This document shows positions 1-5,700 of a stretch of DNA of 5,700 nucleotides, one piece after another. Made by a program: the position numbers and the translations under genes. Source of the stretch: an uncultured Roseburia sp. (GTDB lineage Bacteria > Bacillota > Clostridia > Lachnospirales > Lachnospiraceae); assembly GCA_945928585.1 (NCBI GenBank), contig CAMENQ010000167.1, positions 1 to 5,700 on the forward strand, given 5' to 3'. Each line of letters opens with the position of its first letter. The first letter of the stretch is position 1. The notes under the pieces were generated by a model. That model searched no databases. It was not told where the DNA came from and saw nothing but the letters and a program-made list of their open reading frames with translations.

Positions 1-10
1 GACGAACTAA

Positions 11-1093
11 GTGAAATATATTAAGGTTGAAGAAATCAAGTGTGGGATGAAAACTGCAAAGCCAATATATAATGATACAGGAGTACTGTTATATGGAAGA
101 AATACAGTTATAAATGAAAGTGTTATAACTAACATAAAAAAGCTGAATTTTTATGGGTTATATATATTGGAGCCGACAGAGCCGCTTCCTCCCATATCAC
201 CGGAGGAGGAGGAATTTGAAAAGTTCCAGACTCTTACTACATATCAATTAAAAAAAGAACTGGACAGCTTTGTTGGTGGAGGACCTTTAGAAATAGAGCC
301 TATAGCAGCCAATATTATAAGAAACTTTGGCAGACTGAAAAAGAAAATTACATATATACAGACTATGCGATGCAATGAGGACTATCCATACAAGCATATG
401 TTAAGTGTTGCCATGCTTTGTGCCATTATATGCAGCAAGCTGCAGGTAGAACCGAAGGAGCAGGCATACATAGTAAGTGCAGCACTTATACATGACCTTG
501 GAAAACTTATAGCTCCGCCGGAGATAATAAATAAGCATGGAAAGCTTTCTCCGGAAGAACTTAAAACCATTAGGGAAGCAGAACTTAAGGGTTATGATTT
601 GGTAAAGGATAATTATACTATTTCAGCAGGTATAAGAAGATACATAATTCAGCAGCGAGTTGAATTATCAAATAAGATGGCTGTGGCATACAACGAAACA
701 GAACAAAAATTATTAATGGGAACAAAAATACTTAAAATCGCAGATATGTTTGACATACTTACCGCTATGAGAGTATACAAGGAACCAATGTCAGAGTTTT
801 CAGCCATAAAGTTCTTTCAGGAAAGAGAGGACGAGTTTGACGAAAAGATAGTCATAGCATTGACGGAAAGCATAAATATACTTCCGGTAGGAGCATGTGT
901 AGAACTTACAAATGGAGAAAAAGGACTTGTATTGGCGGAAAGTGAGTATTTTCTCCTTAGACCTAGAGTATTAGGCTTTGGAAGCAATACCATATATGAC
1001 TTAAGCCAGAGAAAAACATATGAAAAAATACAGATAAAGGATATTCTTAAGACTATGGATAACCGTTTTGTAATGAAAAGTAATGGAGAATAA
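11..1093 (+). CDS. Degenerate HD-GYP-like HD-domain protein
   Basis: This 360-residue cytoplasmic protein has the build of clostridial HD-GYP phosphodiesterases, which hydrolyse cyclic-di-GMP. An N-terminal segment (about 1-60, opening MKYIKVEEIKCGMK) precedes an HD domain at about 120-285, and a small C-terminal segment (about 290-345, LPVGACVELTNGEKG) of the kind that often follows HD-GYP domains. Visible active-site residues are H129, H161-D162 in IHDLGK, K165, and D245 in IADMFDILTAMR. The third histidine expected about 28 residues after HD is replaced near A190. The HHE...GYP block is replaced by IIQQRVELSNK (212-222), so there is no GYP motif. It therefore keeps the basic H...HD...D set of the HD superfamily but not the multi-metal HD-GYP centre. 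Cyclic-di-GMP hydrolysis is doubtful; it may be another HD phosphohydrolase, a binding protein or a scaffold. The GTG start is chosen because residue 1 onward matches the usual family N-terminus and a stop codon (TAA, 8-10) lies directly upstream in frame with other readings of the edge. The ribosome binding site would lie outside the window. There are no membrane segments. Confidence 0.8.
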   Translation: MKYIKVEEIKCGMKTAKPIYNDTGVLLYGRNTVINESVITNIKKLNFYGLYILEPTEPLPPISPEEEEFEKFQTLTTYQLKKELDSFVGGGPLEIEPIAANIIRNFGRLKKKITYIQTMRCNEDYPYKHMLSVAMLCAIICSKLQVEPKEQAYIVSAALIHDLGKLIAPPEIINKHGKLSPEELKTIREAELKGYDLVKDNYTISAGIRRYIIQQRVELSNKMAVAYNETEQKLLMGTKILKIADMFDILTAMRVYKEPMSEFSAIKFFQEREDEFDEKIVIALTESINILPVGACVELTNGEKGLVLAESEYFLLRPRVLGFGSNTIYDLSQRKTYEKIQIKDILKTMDNRFVMKSNGE

Positions 1094-1115
1094 TGTAAGT
1101 TCAGTCATAAAGAAA

Positions 1116-1147
1116 ACGCCCGCACATTAGTAAAAAAGTGTGGGCGT
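1116..1147. terminator. GC-rich hairpin, probable transcription terminator
   Basis: An inverted repeat forms a 10-bp stem (ACGCCCGCAC with GTGTGGGCGT, one G-U pair) around a 12-base A-rich loop, 23 bases after the stop codon of the HD-domain gene. The position suits termination of that gene before the kinase operon. The + strand tail (TATGTATTGT) is only moderately T-rich. Read on the - strand the tail is better (TTTTCTTTATG), yet no - strand gene is visible in the window to be terminated. It may act in both directions. A second, much smaller stem (GTGC/GCAC) lies at 1155-1167. Confidence 0.55.
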
Positions 1148-1177
1148 ATGTATTGTGCAAAAAGCACCTTAAATTCC

Positions 1178-1183
1178 TATTAT
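1178..1183 (+). promoter_or_regulatory. Weak candidate -10 box ahead of the sensor kinase
   Basis: TATTAT matches the TATAAT consensus at five of six positions and lies 21 bases before the kinase start codon. The only -35-like partner is TTGTGC at 1153-1158, a poor match with a long 19-base spacer. Transcription from it would give a leader of roughly 15 bases that still contains the ribosome binding site at 1194-1198. AT-rich sequence yields such boxes by chance, so this is a guess driven by the need for a promoter after the hairpin. Confidence 0.22.
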
Positions 1184-1204
1184 TAAGAAAAACGGAGGCT
1201 GAAA

Positions 1205-2311
1205 ATGGAAAGATTATTAGACAGGCTTATACTTCTGATATGTTGTGGTATAGTGCTGTTTATGAAGGATGTAAGCATATATACATCTGTTCCCGTTATA
1301 ATTGCGGTCATACTTATATCTGTAAATATTGCTTTTGAAAATATGAAAGTACATATGGCAATATATATATTGTATTTAATACTCACTGTATTTTTCCCGT
1401 CACTGATATATTTTGCACCGGTTTTATGTTATGATTTTTTTATGGAAAGTAATATGTATATATCCATAGGTTCAGTAGTAATATTATTAATCAGAATTAA
1501 ATCAATGGAATACTGGACTATATTTTACATATTATTTATGTTTGCTCTTTCCTTTATTTTAAAGAAAAGAACAGGAAGTCTTCTGAATACCATAGAGGAA
1601 GCTTTCGATATGAGAGATGAAATAAAAATTAAATCAGAAATGCTTGCAAGAAAAAGCAGCGAGCTTATGGAGAGACAGGATTATGAGATAGAAAATGCCA
1701 CATTAAATGAAAGAAACAGAATTGCAAGGGAAATACATGATACGGTAGGTCATCTCCTTAGCAGTTCAATCCTTCAGATAGGAGCATTACTTGCCATTAC
1801 AAAGGATGATACTGAAAAAACGTATCTTACACAGATTAAGGATACCCTGACAGAAGGAATGGACAGCATCAGAAGCAGCATACATAACATACATGAGGTT
1901 TCCATGAATCTGGAAGGTAAAATAAGAGAGCTTGCAAAAAATTATACCTTCTGTCCTGTCACCATCAGCTACGAGATAAATAATGACTTTACAATGAAAC
2001 AGAAATATACTATTTTATTTGTTGTAAAGGAGGCTATGACAAATACGATGAAGCATTCGGATGCAACAAATATAAACATGGTATTTGCGGAAATGCCGGC
2101 ATTTTATAAAATTGTCATAGAGGATAACGGAAAAAAATATACAAAAGATAATGAAAAGGAATTAATTAACCGGGTGAAGTCACAGGACGGTAAAAGTATG
2201 GGAATATCCGGAATGCATGAAAGAGTGCAGGAGTTAAACGGAATAATAAATATAGAACAGAAAAACGGATACCGCATATATATTACACTGCCAAAAAATA
2301 AATATCAGTAA
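1205..2311 (+). CDS. Membrane sensor histidine kinase, NarL-partner (HisKA_3) type, LnrJ/YfiJ-like
   Basis: This 368-residue sensor kinase autophosphorylates on histidine and passes the phosphate to the regulator encoded 9 bases downstream. Residues 1-120 hold five or six hydrophobic segments (about 9-20, 28-45, 50-72, 84-97 and 103-119) with only short loops, so there is no extracellular sensing domain and the signal is probably read in or at the membrane. A charged, probably coiled-coil linker (about 128-168) leads to the HisKA_3 dimerisation domain. There, NERNRIAREIHDTVGHLL places the phosphoacceptor at H178, and D179/H183 fit the DxxxQ/H phosphatase motif. The ATP-binding domain shows an N-box (KEAMTN, 275-280), EDNG (306-309) and a glycine box (SMGISGM, 331-337). 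GGAGG at 1194-1198, six bases before the ATG, fixes the start. Gene order with a NarL-type regulator and a one-ATPase, two-permease exporter matches Bacillus LnrJ. The inducer cannot be inferred. Confidence 0.93.
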   Translation: MERLLDRLILLICCGIVLFMKDVSIYTSVPVIIAVILISVNIAFENMKVHMAIYILYLILTVFFPSLIYFAPVLCYDFFMESNMYISIGSVVILLIRIKSMEYWTIFYILFMFALSFILKKRTGSLLNTIEEAFDMRDEIKIKSEMLARKSSELMERQDYEIENATLNERNRIAREIHDTVGHLLSSSILQIGALLAITKDDTEKTYLTQIKDTLTEGMDSIRSSIHNIHEVSMNLEGKIRELAKNYTFCPVTISYEINNDFTMKQKYTILFVVKEAMTNTMKHSDATNINMVFAEMPAFYKIVIEDNGKKYTKDNEKELINRVKSQDGKSMGISGMHERVQELNGIINIEQKNGYRIYITLPKNKYQ

Positions 2312-2320
2312 GAGGTAAAT

Positions 2321-2944
2321 ATGAATATAATAATAGCAGATGATGACAAGCTTGTTTGTCAGGCATTAAAAACTATATTGGAAACAGATGAGGAAATCAA
2401 GGTTCCTGCCATAGGAAACAATGCAGATGATGCAGTCAGACTGTATAAGGAATACAGTCCGGACATTATTCTGATGGATATAAGAATGGGGGGGAAAACA
2501 GGAATAGATGCAGGAAAGAGCATTGTGGCAGAAAATCCCAATGCGAAAATTCTTTTTCTCACTACATTTGCCGACAATGAATATATTATAGAAGCACTGA
2601 GACTTGGAGCAAAGGGATATCTTTTGAAACAGAATTTTGAGAGCATAGTTCCTTCCGTAAAAGCAGTATACAGCGGACAAAACGTATATGGTGATGAAAT
2701 AGTTGCCAAGCTTCCTGTTGTATCAGGAGAAGAAAAAAAGAAAAATCCTCTGGAAAATTATGATTTAACAGACAGAGAAACAGACATAATAGAAAAAGTA
2801 GCAGAGGGATTAAGCAATAAGGAAATAGCAGAGGAACTGTTTTTAGGTGAAGGAACCGTAAGAAATTATCTGAGTATCATTTTGGAAAAGCTTGATTTAA
2901 GGGACAGGACACAATTAGCAATATTTTATTACAAAAATAAATAG
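2321..2944 (+). CDS. NarL/FixJ-family response regulator, LnrK/YfiK-like
   Basis: This 207-residue DNA-binding regulator is the evident partner of the kinase just upstream. The receiver domain (about 1-118) has the acidic pair D7/D8, the phosphoacceptor D53 in ILMDIRM, the switch threonine T81 or T82 and the conserved K103. The usual proline four residues after the aspartate is G57. After a short charged linker (about 134-146), a LuxR-type helix-turn-helix (about 148-203) contains LTDRETDIIEKVAEGLSNKEIA and the recognition-helix region EGTVRNYLSIILEKL. The start is supported by AGAGG at 2311-2315, which overlaps the kinase stop codon and sits five bases before the ATG, so the two genes are co-transcribed and probably translationally coupled. 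Its likely target is the exporter operon that begins 193 bases downstream, where direct repeats are seen. A run of seven G bases (2488-2494) lies directly after the D53 region. Confidence 0.94.
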   Translation: MNIIIADDDKLVCQALKTILETDEEIKVPAIGNNADDAVRLYKEYSPDIILMDIRMGGKTGIDAGKSIVAENPNAKILFLTTFADNEYIIEALRLGAKGYLLKQNFESIVPSVKAVYSGQNVYGDEIVAKLPVVSGEEKKKNPLENYDLTDRETDIIEKVAEGLSNKEIAEELFLGEGTVRNYLSIILEKLDLRDRTQLAIFYYKNK

Positions 2945-3009
2945 AGATATGTGCCGTTAGATTTCTTTTCTGGGACAATGTATTAATTGAACTGTTATAT
3001 CTTTAAATT

Positions 3010-3053
3010 ACATTTGTCACATCACTTATGGAAAAAACCACAACATTTGTAAC
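3010..3053 (+). promoter_or_regulatory. Pair of direct repeats, putative response-regulator sites
   Basis: ACATTTGTCAC at 3010-3020 and ACATTTGTAAC at 3043-3053 match at 10 of 11 positions and start 33 bases apart, close to three helical turns, so they present the same face of the DNA. Each core has the partial dyad ACA-TT-TGT. They lie just upstream of the candidate -10 boxes of the exporter operon, the second one where an activator would touch RNA polymerase in place of a good -35. Binding by the upstream NarL-type regulator is an inference from position. Confidence 0.45.
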
Positions 3054-3071
3054 TTAAAATAAAATAACGTT

Positions 3072-3085
3072 TATAGTATTATAAT
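3072..3085 (+). promoter_or_regulatory. Candidate -10 region of the exporter operon (two options)
   Basis: Two boxes are possible. TATAAT at 3080-3085 is a perfect consensus but has only AAATAA where the -35 should be (3057-3062). TATAGT at 3072-3077 matches five of six and has TTGTAA at 3047-3052 with a long 19-base spacer. Either way the -35 is weak, which suits a promoter that needs an activator. The first option starts transcription near 3091, inside the left arm of the hairpin at 3083-3111; the second starts near 3084, at the foot of the hairpin. Confidence 0.45.
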
Positions 3086-3114
3086 GTCAGATGAGAAAAT
3101 CATCTGGCATTTTT
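3083..3114 (+). terminator. Intrinsic terminator (or leader attenuator) before the exporter
   Basis: An inverted repeat forms an 11-12 bp stem (ATGTCAGATGA with TCATCTGGCAT, one G-U pair) closed by a five-base GAAAA loop and followed by TTTTT (3110-3114). This is a good intrinsic terminator. It is the only such structure after the regulator stop codon at 2944, so it probably ends the kinase-regulator transcript. It ends just 23 bases before the ATPase start codon. Depending on which -10 box is used, it is either absent from the exporter transcript or forms its very 5' end. Confidence 0.75.
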
Positions 3115-3137
3115 AAATAAACCGGGAGGAAATTAAA

Positions 3138-4088
3138 ATGGTAGTAAGCATTGAAAATCTTGTAAAGAGATACGGAAGTCTGACAGCGGTGGACGGATTA
3201 AGCCTTAAAATAGATGATGGAGAAATATTCGGACTGCTGGGACCAAACGGTTCAGGAAAGACAACCACAATAAATTGTCTTTTATCTCTTTTAAAATATG
3301 ACAAGGGAGATATAGCTATATTTGGAAAAAGAATGAGTCCGAAAGCATATGACATAAAAAAGGATATAGGAATAGTAATGCAGAATGTAGCTGTCTTTGA
3401 TGAATTGACAGTATATGAAAATATAAATTATTTCTGTGGTCTTTATATAAATGATAAGGCAGAAAGAGAAAGGCTTGTTGAGGAAGCCATAGAATTTACG
3501 GGACTTGGAGATTTTAAAAAGTTTTATCCTAAAAAGCTCAGCGGAGGTCTCTTAAGAAGACTTAACATAGCCTGCGGAATAGCACACAAGCCAAAGCTTA
3601 TTATACTTGATGAGCCGACTGTAGCCGTAGACCCTCAGAGCAGAAACAGCATACTGGAAGGTATCGAAAGCCTAAATAAAGCAGGAGCAACAATTATATA
3701 CACCACTCATTATATGGAGGAGGTAGAACAGATTTGTACACGAATTGCCATTATTGATAAGGGTAAGGTAATAGCTACAGGCTCCAAAGAAGAGTTAAAG
3801 GCAATGATAGGCAGCCATGAAAAAATATCTGTAGAGGTATTGGGAGCAGATGATGAAGGCGTGGAAAGAATTGCACAGGATATAAAAGACATGCCGGTAG
3901 TGGAAAGTGTTCATATAAATGGAAAGTATCTGGAAATAAAATCAGCAAAAGGAAAACATGCACTTTCTTCCATATTATATATGCTGCAGGAGAAAAATGT
4001 TGCTGTAGGAAACGTAACCTCAAAGGAGCCTACATTAAATGATGTATTCCTTGAGATAACCGGAAAGGAGCTTAGAGACAATGTTTAG
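3138..4088 (+). CDS. ABC transporter ATP-binding protein, LnrL/YfiL-like
   Basis: This 316-residue cytoplasmic ATPase is the likely energy source for the two permeases encoded directly after it. The nucleotide-binding domain (about 3-220) has Walker A GPNGSGKT (35-42), the Q-loop at Q82, a signature LSGGL (134-138; the last position is often M or Q in related proteins), Walker B LIILDEP (154-160), a D-loop around VDPQSR (164-169) and the switch histidine H191. A C-terminal extension (about 225-312) ends in EPTLNDVFLEITGKEL, typical of ATPases paired with ABC-2 exporters. All catalytic residues are intact. The start is set by GGGAGG at 3124-3129, eight bases before the ATG. The stop codon overlaps the next gene by 8 bases. 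Family, order and size fit the LnrL subunit of linearmycin-type exporters; NatA-like or other drug or peptide exporters are alternatives. The substrate is unknown. Confidence 0.95.
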   Translation: MVVSIENLVKRYGSLTAVDGLSLKIDDGEIFGLLGPNGSGKTTTINCLLSLLKYDKGDIAIFGKRMSPKAYDIKKDIGIVMQNVAVFDELTVYENINYFCGLYINDKAERERLVEEAIEFTGLGDFKKFYPKKLSGGLLRRLNIACGIAHKPKLIILDEPTVAVDPQSRNSILEGIESLNKAGATIIYTTHYMEEVEQICTRIAIIDKGKVIATGSKEELKAMIGSHEKISVEVLGADDEGVERIAQDIKDMPVVESVHINGKYLEIKSAKGKHALSSILYMLQEKNVAVGNVTSKEPTLNDVFLEITGKELRDNV

Positions 4089-5208
4089 ACATATCTATAT
4101 AAACAGCCTTAAGATTTTTTTAAGGGAAAAGACAACAGTGTTCTGGCTTTTAGTATTTCCAATGGTTCTTGCAATATTTTTTAAAATGGGATTTTCAGGA
4201 CTTATGGATAATGAAAGTTTTGAGACAATACCGGTTGCGGTAGTTGAAAATGAAGAAAATGCACAGGCCGTAAGCGCATATAAATTAATTTTTTCCCAGC
4301 TTAAGGATATACTTGAGGTGACATACACTGATGAGGAGAAAGCAGCAGGACTGTTATCTGATGGAAAAATAGACAGCTATTTAACTGTGGAAATTAAGGA
4401 CGGAATGCCAATGCTGTCAATGACTGTTAAGGAAAGCTCCATAAATCAAAATATTATAAAGGAAATCACAGACAAAATAAATGAGGGCGTAAGTCTTGTT
4501 ATGTCCGGAAAAGTGGACGAAAAAGACATAGCTGACGTTATGAATGTGGAAAATGTCATAAATAATGTACAGTTAAGTGGAGAAAAGCAGGATTATATAT
4601 CAGCATGGTTTTATACCATCTTAGGTATGGCAGCAATGTATGGTTCACTTCTTGGCGTTACTATTATAAAAATGGTTCAGGCAAACCAGTCAGCGGAAGC
4701 AATGAGATTTAACCTTGCCCCTGCATCAAAGATGAAAGGCTTTTGTGCCATGTTTGCAGCAGGTGCAACACTTCATTCTATTATAATGATATTAATTTAC
4801 CTGTACTTAAGATACATTATGAATATAAACTTTGGAAGCAGACAGGGATATATTATATTAGTATCGGTTATAGCAGGAATTACCGGAATAGCAGTAGGAT
4901 CAATGATTAGCGTACTTGTAAAATCAGGAGAAAACCTTAAGGTAGGTATATGTATGGCTGTATCCATGCTGGGTTCCTTTTTGGCAGGAATGATGGATAA
5001 TACAATAAAATACAGGGTAATGCAGAATGTACCGGCTCTGGAATACATAAATCCGGTGGGACTGCTTACGGATGCATATCTTAAGCTATTTTATTATAAG
5101 GAATTAAGCCATTTCTGGGGAGATGTTATAAACCTTTTAGTAATAATGGCAGTATGTATGACTGTAACAGTACTTGTATTAAGGAGGCAGAGATATGACT
5201 ATATTTAA
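4081..5208 (+). CDS. ABC-2 type transporter permease, LnrM/YfiM-like
   Basis: This 375-residue membrane subunit has the standard ABC-2 exporter plan: one N-terminal helix (about 19-36), a large extracytoplasmic domain (about 38-170), then five helices at about 172-198, 221-244, 255-280, 285-302 and 346-367. Its ectodomain begins with IPVAVVENEEN, resembling VKVSIINEDNS in the next permease, so the two are paralogues that likely form a heterodimer with the ATPase. The start is chosen from AAGGAG at 4065-4070, ten bases before an ATG that overlaps the ATPase stop by 8 bases, which implies translational coupling. The reading frame is complete, close in length to its family, and ends 14 bases into the next gene. 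The function is probably export, or removal from the membrane, of an amphiphilic compound. This is inferred from the locus layout rather than from any substrate-specific residue. Confidence 0.9.
   Translation: MFRHIYINSLKIFLREKTTVFWLLVFPMVLAIFFKMGFSGLMDNESFETIPVAVVENEENAQAVSAYKLIFSQLKDILEVTYTDEEKAAGLLSDGKIDSYLTVEIKDGMPMLSMTVKESSINQNIIKEITDKINEGVSLVMSGKVDEKDIADVMNVENVINNVQLSGEKQDYISAWFYTILGMAAMYGSLLGVTIIKMVQANQSAEAMRFNLAPASKMKGFCAMFAAGATLHSIIMILIYLYLRYIMNINFGSRQGYIILVSVIAGITGIAVGSMISVLVKSGENLKVGICMAVSMLGSFLAGMMDNTIKYRVMQNVPALEYINPVGLLTDAYLKLFYYKELSHFWGDVINLLVIMAVCMTVTVLVLRRQRYDYI
5181..5187 (+). promoter_or_regulatory. Ribosome binding site fixing the start of the second permease
   Basis: AAGGAGG lies inside the last codons of the first permease, seven bases before the ATG at 5195. 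It is close to a perfect Shine-Dalgarno sequence and decides the start of the truncated downstream gene. Confidence 0.85.
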
Positions 5209-5700
5209 AACATGTTTTAAATTACTTGTGAAAAACAAAATACTGCTTTGCATTTATTTTGGCATATTTCTTTTAATGTCATTATCAATGCTTAGAAATA
5301 AAATAGATAATGAGGAGTTATCATATGAGACAAAGACCGTAAAGGTTTCCATTATAAATGAAGATAACAGTGAATATGCAGACAGTCTTGTAAATTATCT
5401 TAAAGATAACAGCAAAATCGTAGATATAGTGGAAAGCGACGAGGGAATATCTGATGCATTATTTTACAGATATACAGAGTATATTGTCAGAATACCGAAG
5501 GGCTTCGGCGAGGCAGTTAAAGCAGACGAAAAAGTAAGCCTTGACAAATACGAGGTGTCAGGCTCCTACAGTGGAGTTTTTATGGACAATATGATAAATG
5601 AATATTTTGCAAAAATGAAAATGTATGGACCGGATGTGCCGGATAATACAGAAACCACAGTGAATATGACAGGCAAAGAAAAAAATAAAAGTAATGCAGT
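5195..5700 (+). CDS. ABC-2 type transporter permease, LnrN/YfiN-like, cut off by the right edge
   Basis: An open frame runs from the ATG at 5195 to the edge without a stop, giving 168 complete codons. It starts 14 bases before the previous gene ends. The visible part has a short basic N-terminus (MTIFKTCFKLLVKNK), one membrane helix at about 16-33, and then a soluble, extracytoplasmic region. That region contains VKVSIINEDNS (49-59), VESDEGISDAL (79-89) and VRIPKGFGEAV (98-108), each with a counterpart in the first permease (IPVAVVENEEN, YTDEEKAAGLL and LTVEIKDG). It is therefore the second, paralogous membrane subunit of the same exporter. Related proteins are near 380 residues, so about half the gene, including the remaining helices, lies beyond the window. 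Nothing suggests a break in the part seen. Confidence 0.88.
   Translation, partial: MTIFKTCFKLLVKNKILLCIYFGIFLLMSLSMLRNKIDNEELSYETKTVKVSIINEDNSEYADSLVNYLKDNSKIVDIVESDEGISDALFYRYTEYIVRIPKGFGEAVKADEKVSLDKYEVSGSYSGVFMDNMINEYFAKMKMYGPDVPDNTETTVNMTGKEKNKSNA

Noticed and set aside
1138..1338. A 66-codon + strand open frame, cysteine-rich, starting with GTG
   Set aside because: It begins inside the right arm of the hairpin, has no ribosome binding site, and mostly overlaps the well-supported kinase start in another frame.
2359..2709. Minus-strand open frames of about 104-116 codons under the response regulator
   Set aside because: They lie wholly within a gene with intact domains and motifs, have no recognisable family features, and are expected shadows in AT-rich coding sequence.
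2972..3001. Possible promoter in the regulator-exporter gap (GGGACA, 18-base spacer, TG-extended TATATC)
   Set aside because: Each half matches only four of six positions and the region is AT-rich. It would also transcribe straight into the terminator at 3083-3114. It remains possible, but is weaker than the boxes at 3072-3085.
3538..3552. Signature motif LSGGL instead of LSGGQ, as a sign of a dead ATPase
   Set aside because: The last position varies naturally in this exporter family, and Walker A, Walker B with its glutamate, Q-loop and H-loop are all intact.
3775..4023. Minus-strand open frame of 82 codons under the ATPase C-terminus
   Set aside because: It is antisense to a complete, conserved gene and has no ribosome binding site or family resemblance of its own.
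1..5700. Mobile elements, CRISPR arrays, tRNA or rRNA genes, toxin-antitoxin pairs
   Set aside because: No transposase or integrase, repeat-spacer array, structural RNA or small paired genes are visible; the gaps between genes are short and accounted for.

Overview
The window is a low-GC, AT-rich stretch with all five genes on the + strand, strong GGAGG-type ribosome binding sites, short intergenic gaps and overlapping genes. This style and the protein families point to a Clostridia-type Firmicute, most likely a Lachnospiraceae-like gut anaerobe. That placement is inferred from sequence character and family resemblance, not from a search.

Layout. (1) 11-1093: an HD-domain signalling protein built like an HD-GYP cyclic-di-GMP phosphodiesterase. 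It lacks the GYP motif and several HD-GYP metal ligands but keeps the minimal H...HD...D set. (2) 1094-1204: an intergenic gap with a GC-rich hairpin (1116-1147) and the strong ribosome binding site of the next gene. (3) 1205-2311 and 2321-2944: a two-component pair, consisting of a membrane-embedded HisKA_3-type sensor kinase with no sizeable extracellular domain and a NarL/FixJ-type response regulator. (4) 2945-3137: a regulatory gap holding two near-identical direct repeats 33 bases apart, two -10-like boxes, and a strong terminator-like hairpin that overlaps or directly follows those boxes. (5) 3138-4088, 4081-5208 and 5195 to the right edge: an ABC exporter made of one ATPase and two ABC-2 type permeases. 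These genes overlap by 8 and 14 bases. The last one runs off the window and is seen only through codon 168.

How they work together. Kinase, NarL-type regulator, ATPase and two paralogous permeases, in this order, is the layout of the Bacillus subtilis LnrJK-LnrLMN (YfiJKLMN) locus, in which the two-component pair switches on an ABC exporter giving resistance to linearmycins and related polyenes. The likely reading here is an inducible self-protection module against membrane-active compounds. The kinase would sense a stress in or at the membrane, and the regulator would bind the repeats at 3010-3053 and induce the exporter. The actual inducer and substrate cannot be told from sequence. The HD-domain gene is separated from the module by a hairpin and is probably an independent unit.

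I see no mobile element, CRISPR array, tRNA or rRNA, and no wholly new system. The points most worth a second look are the degenerate HD-GYP active site, the repeat/-10/hairpin arrangement ahead of the exporter, and a seven-G run just after the phosphorylation site of the regulator.
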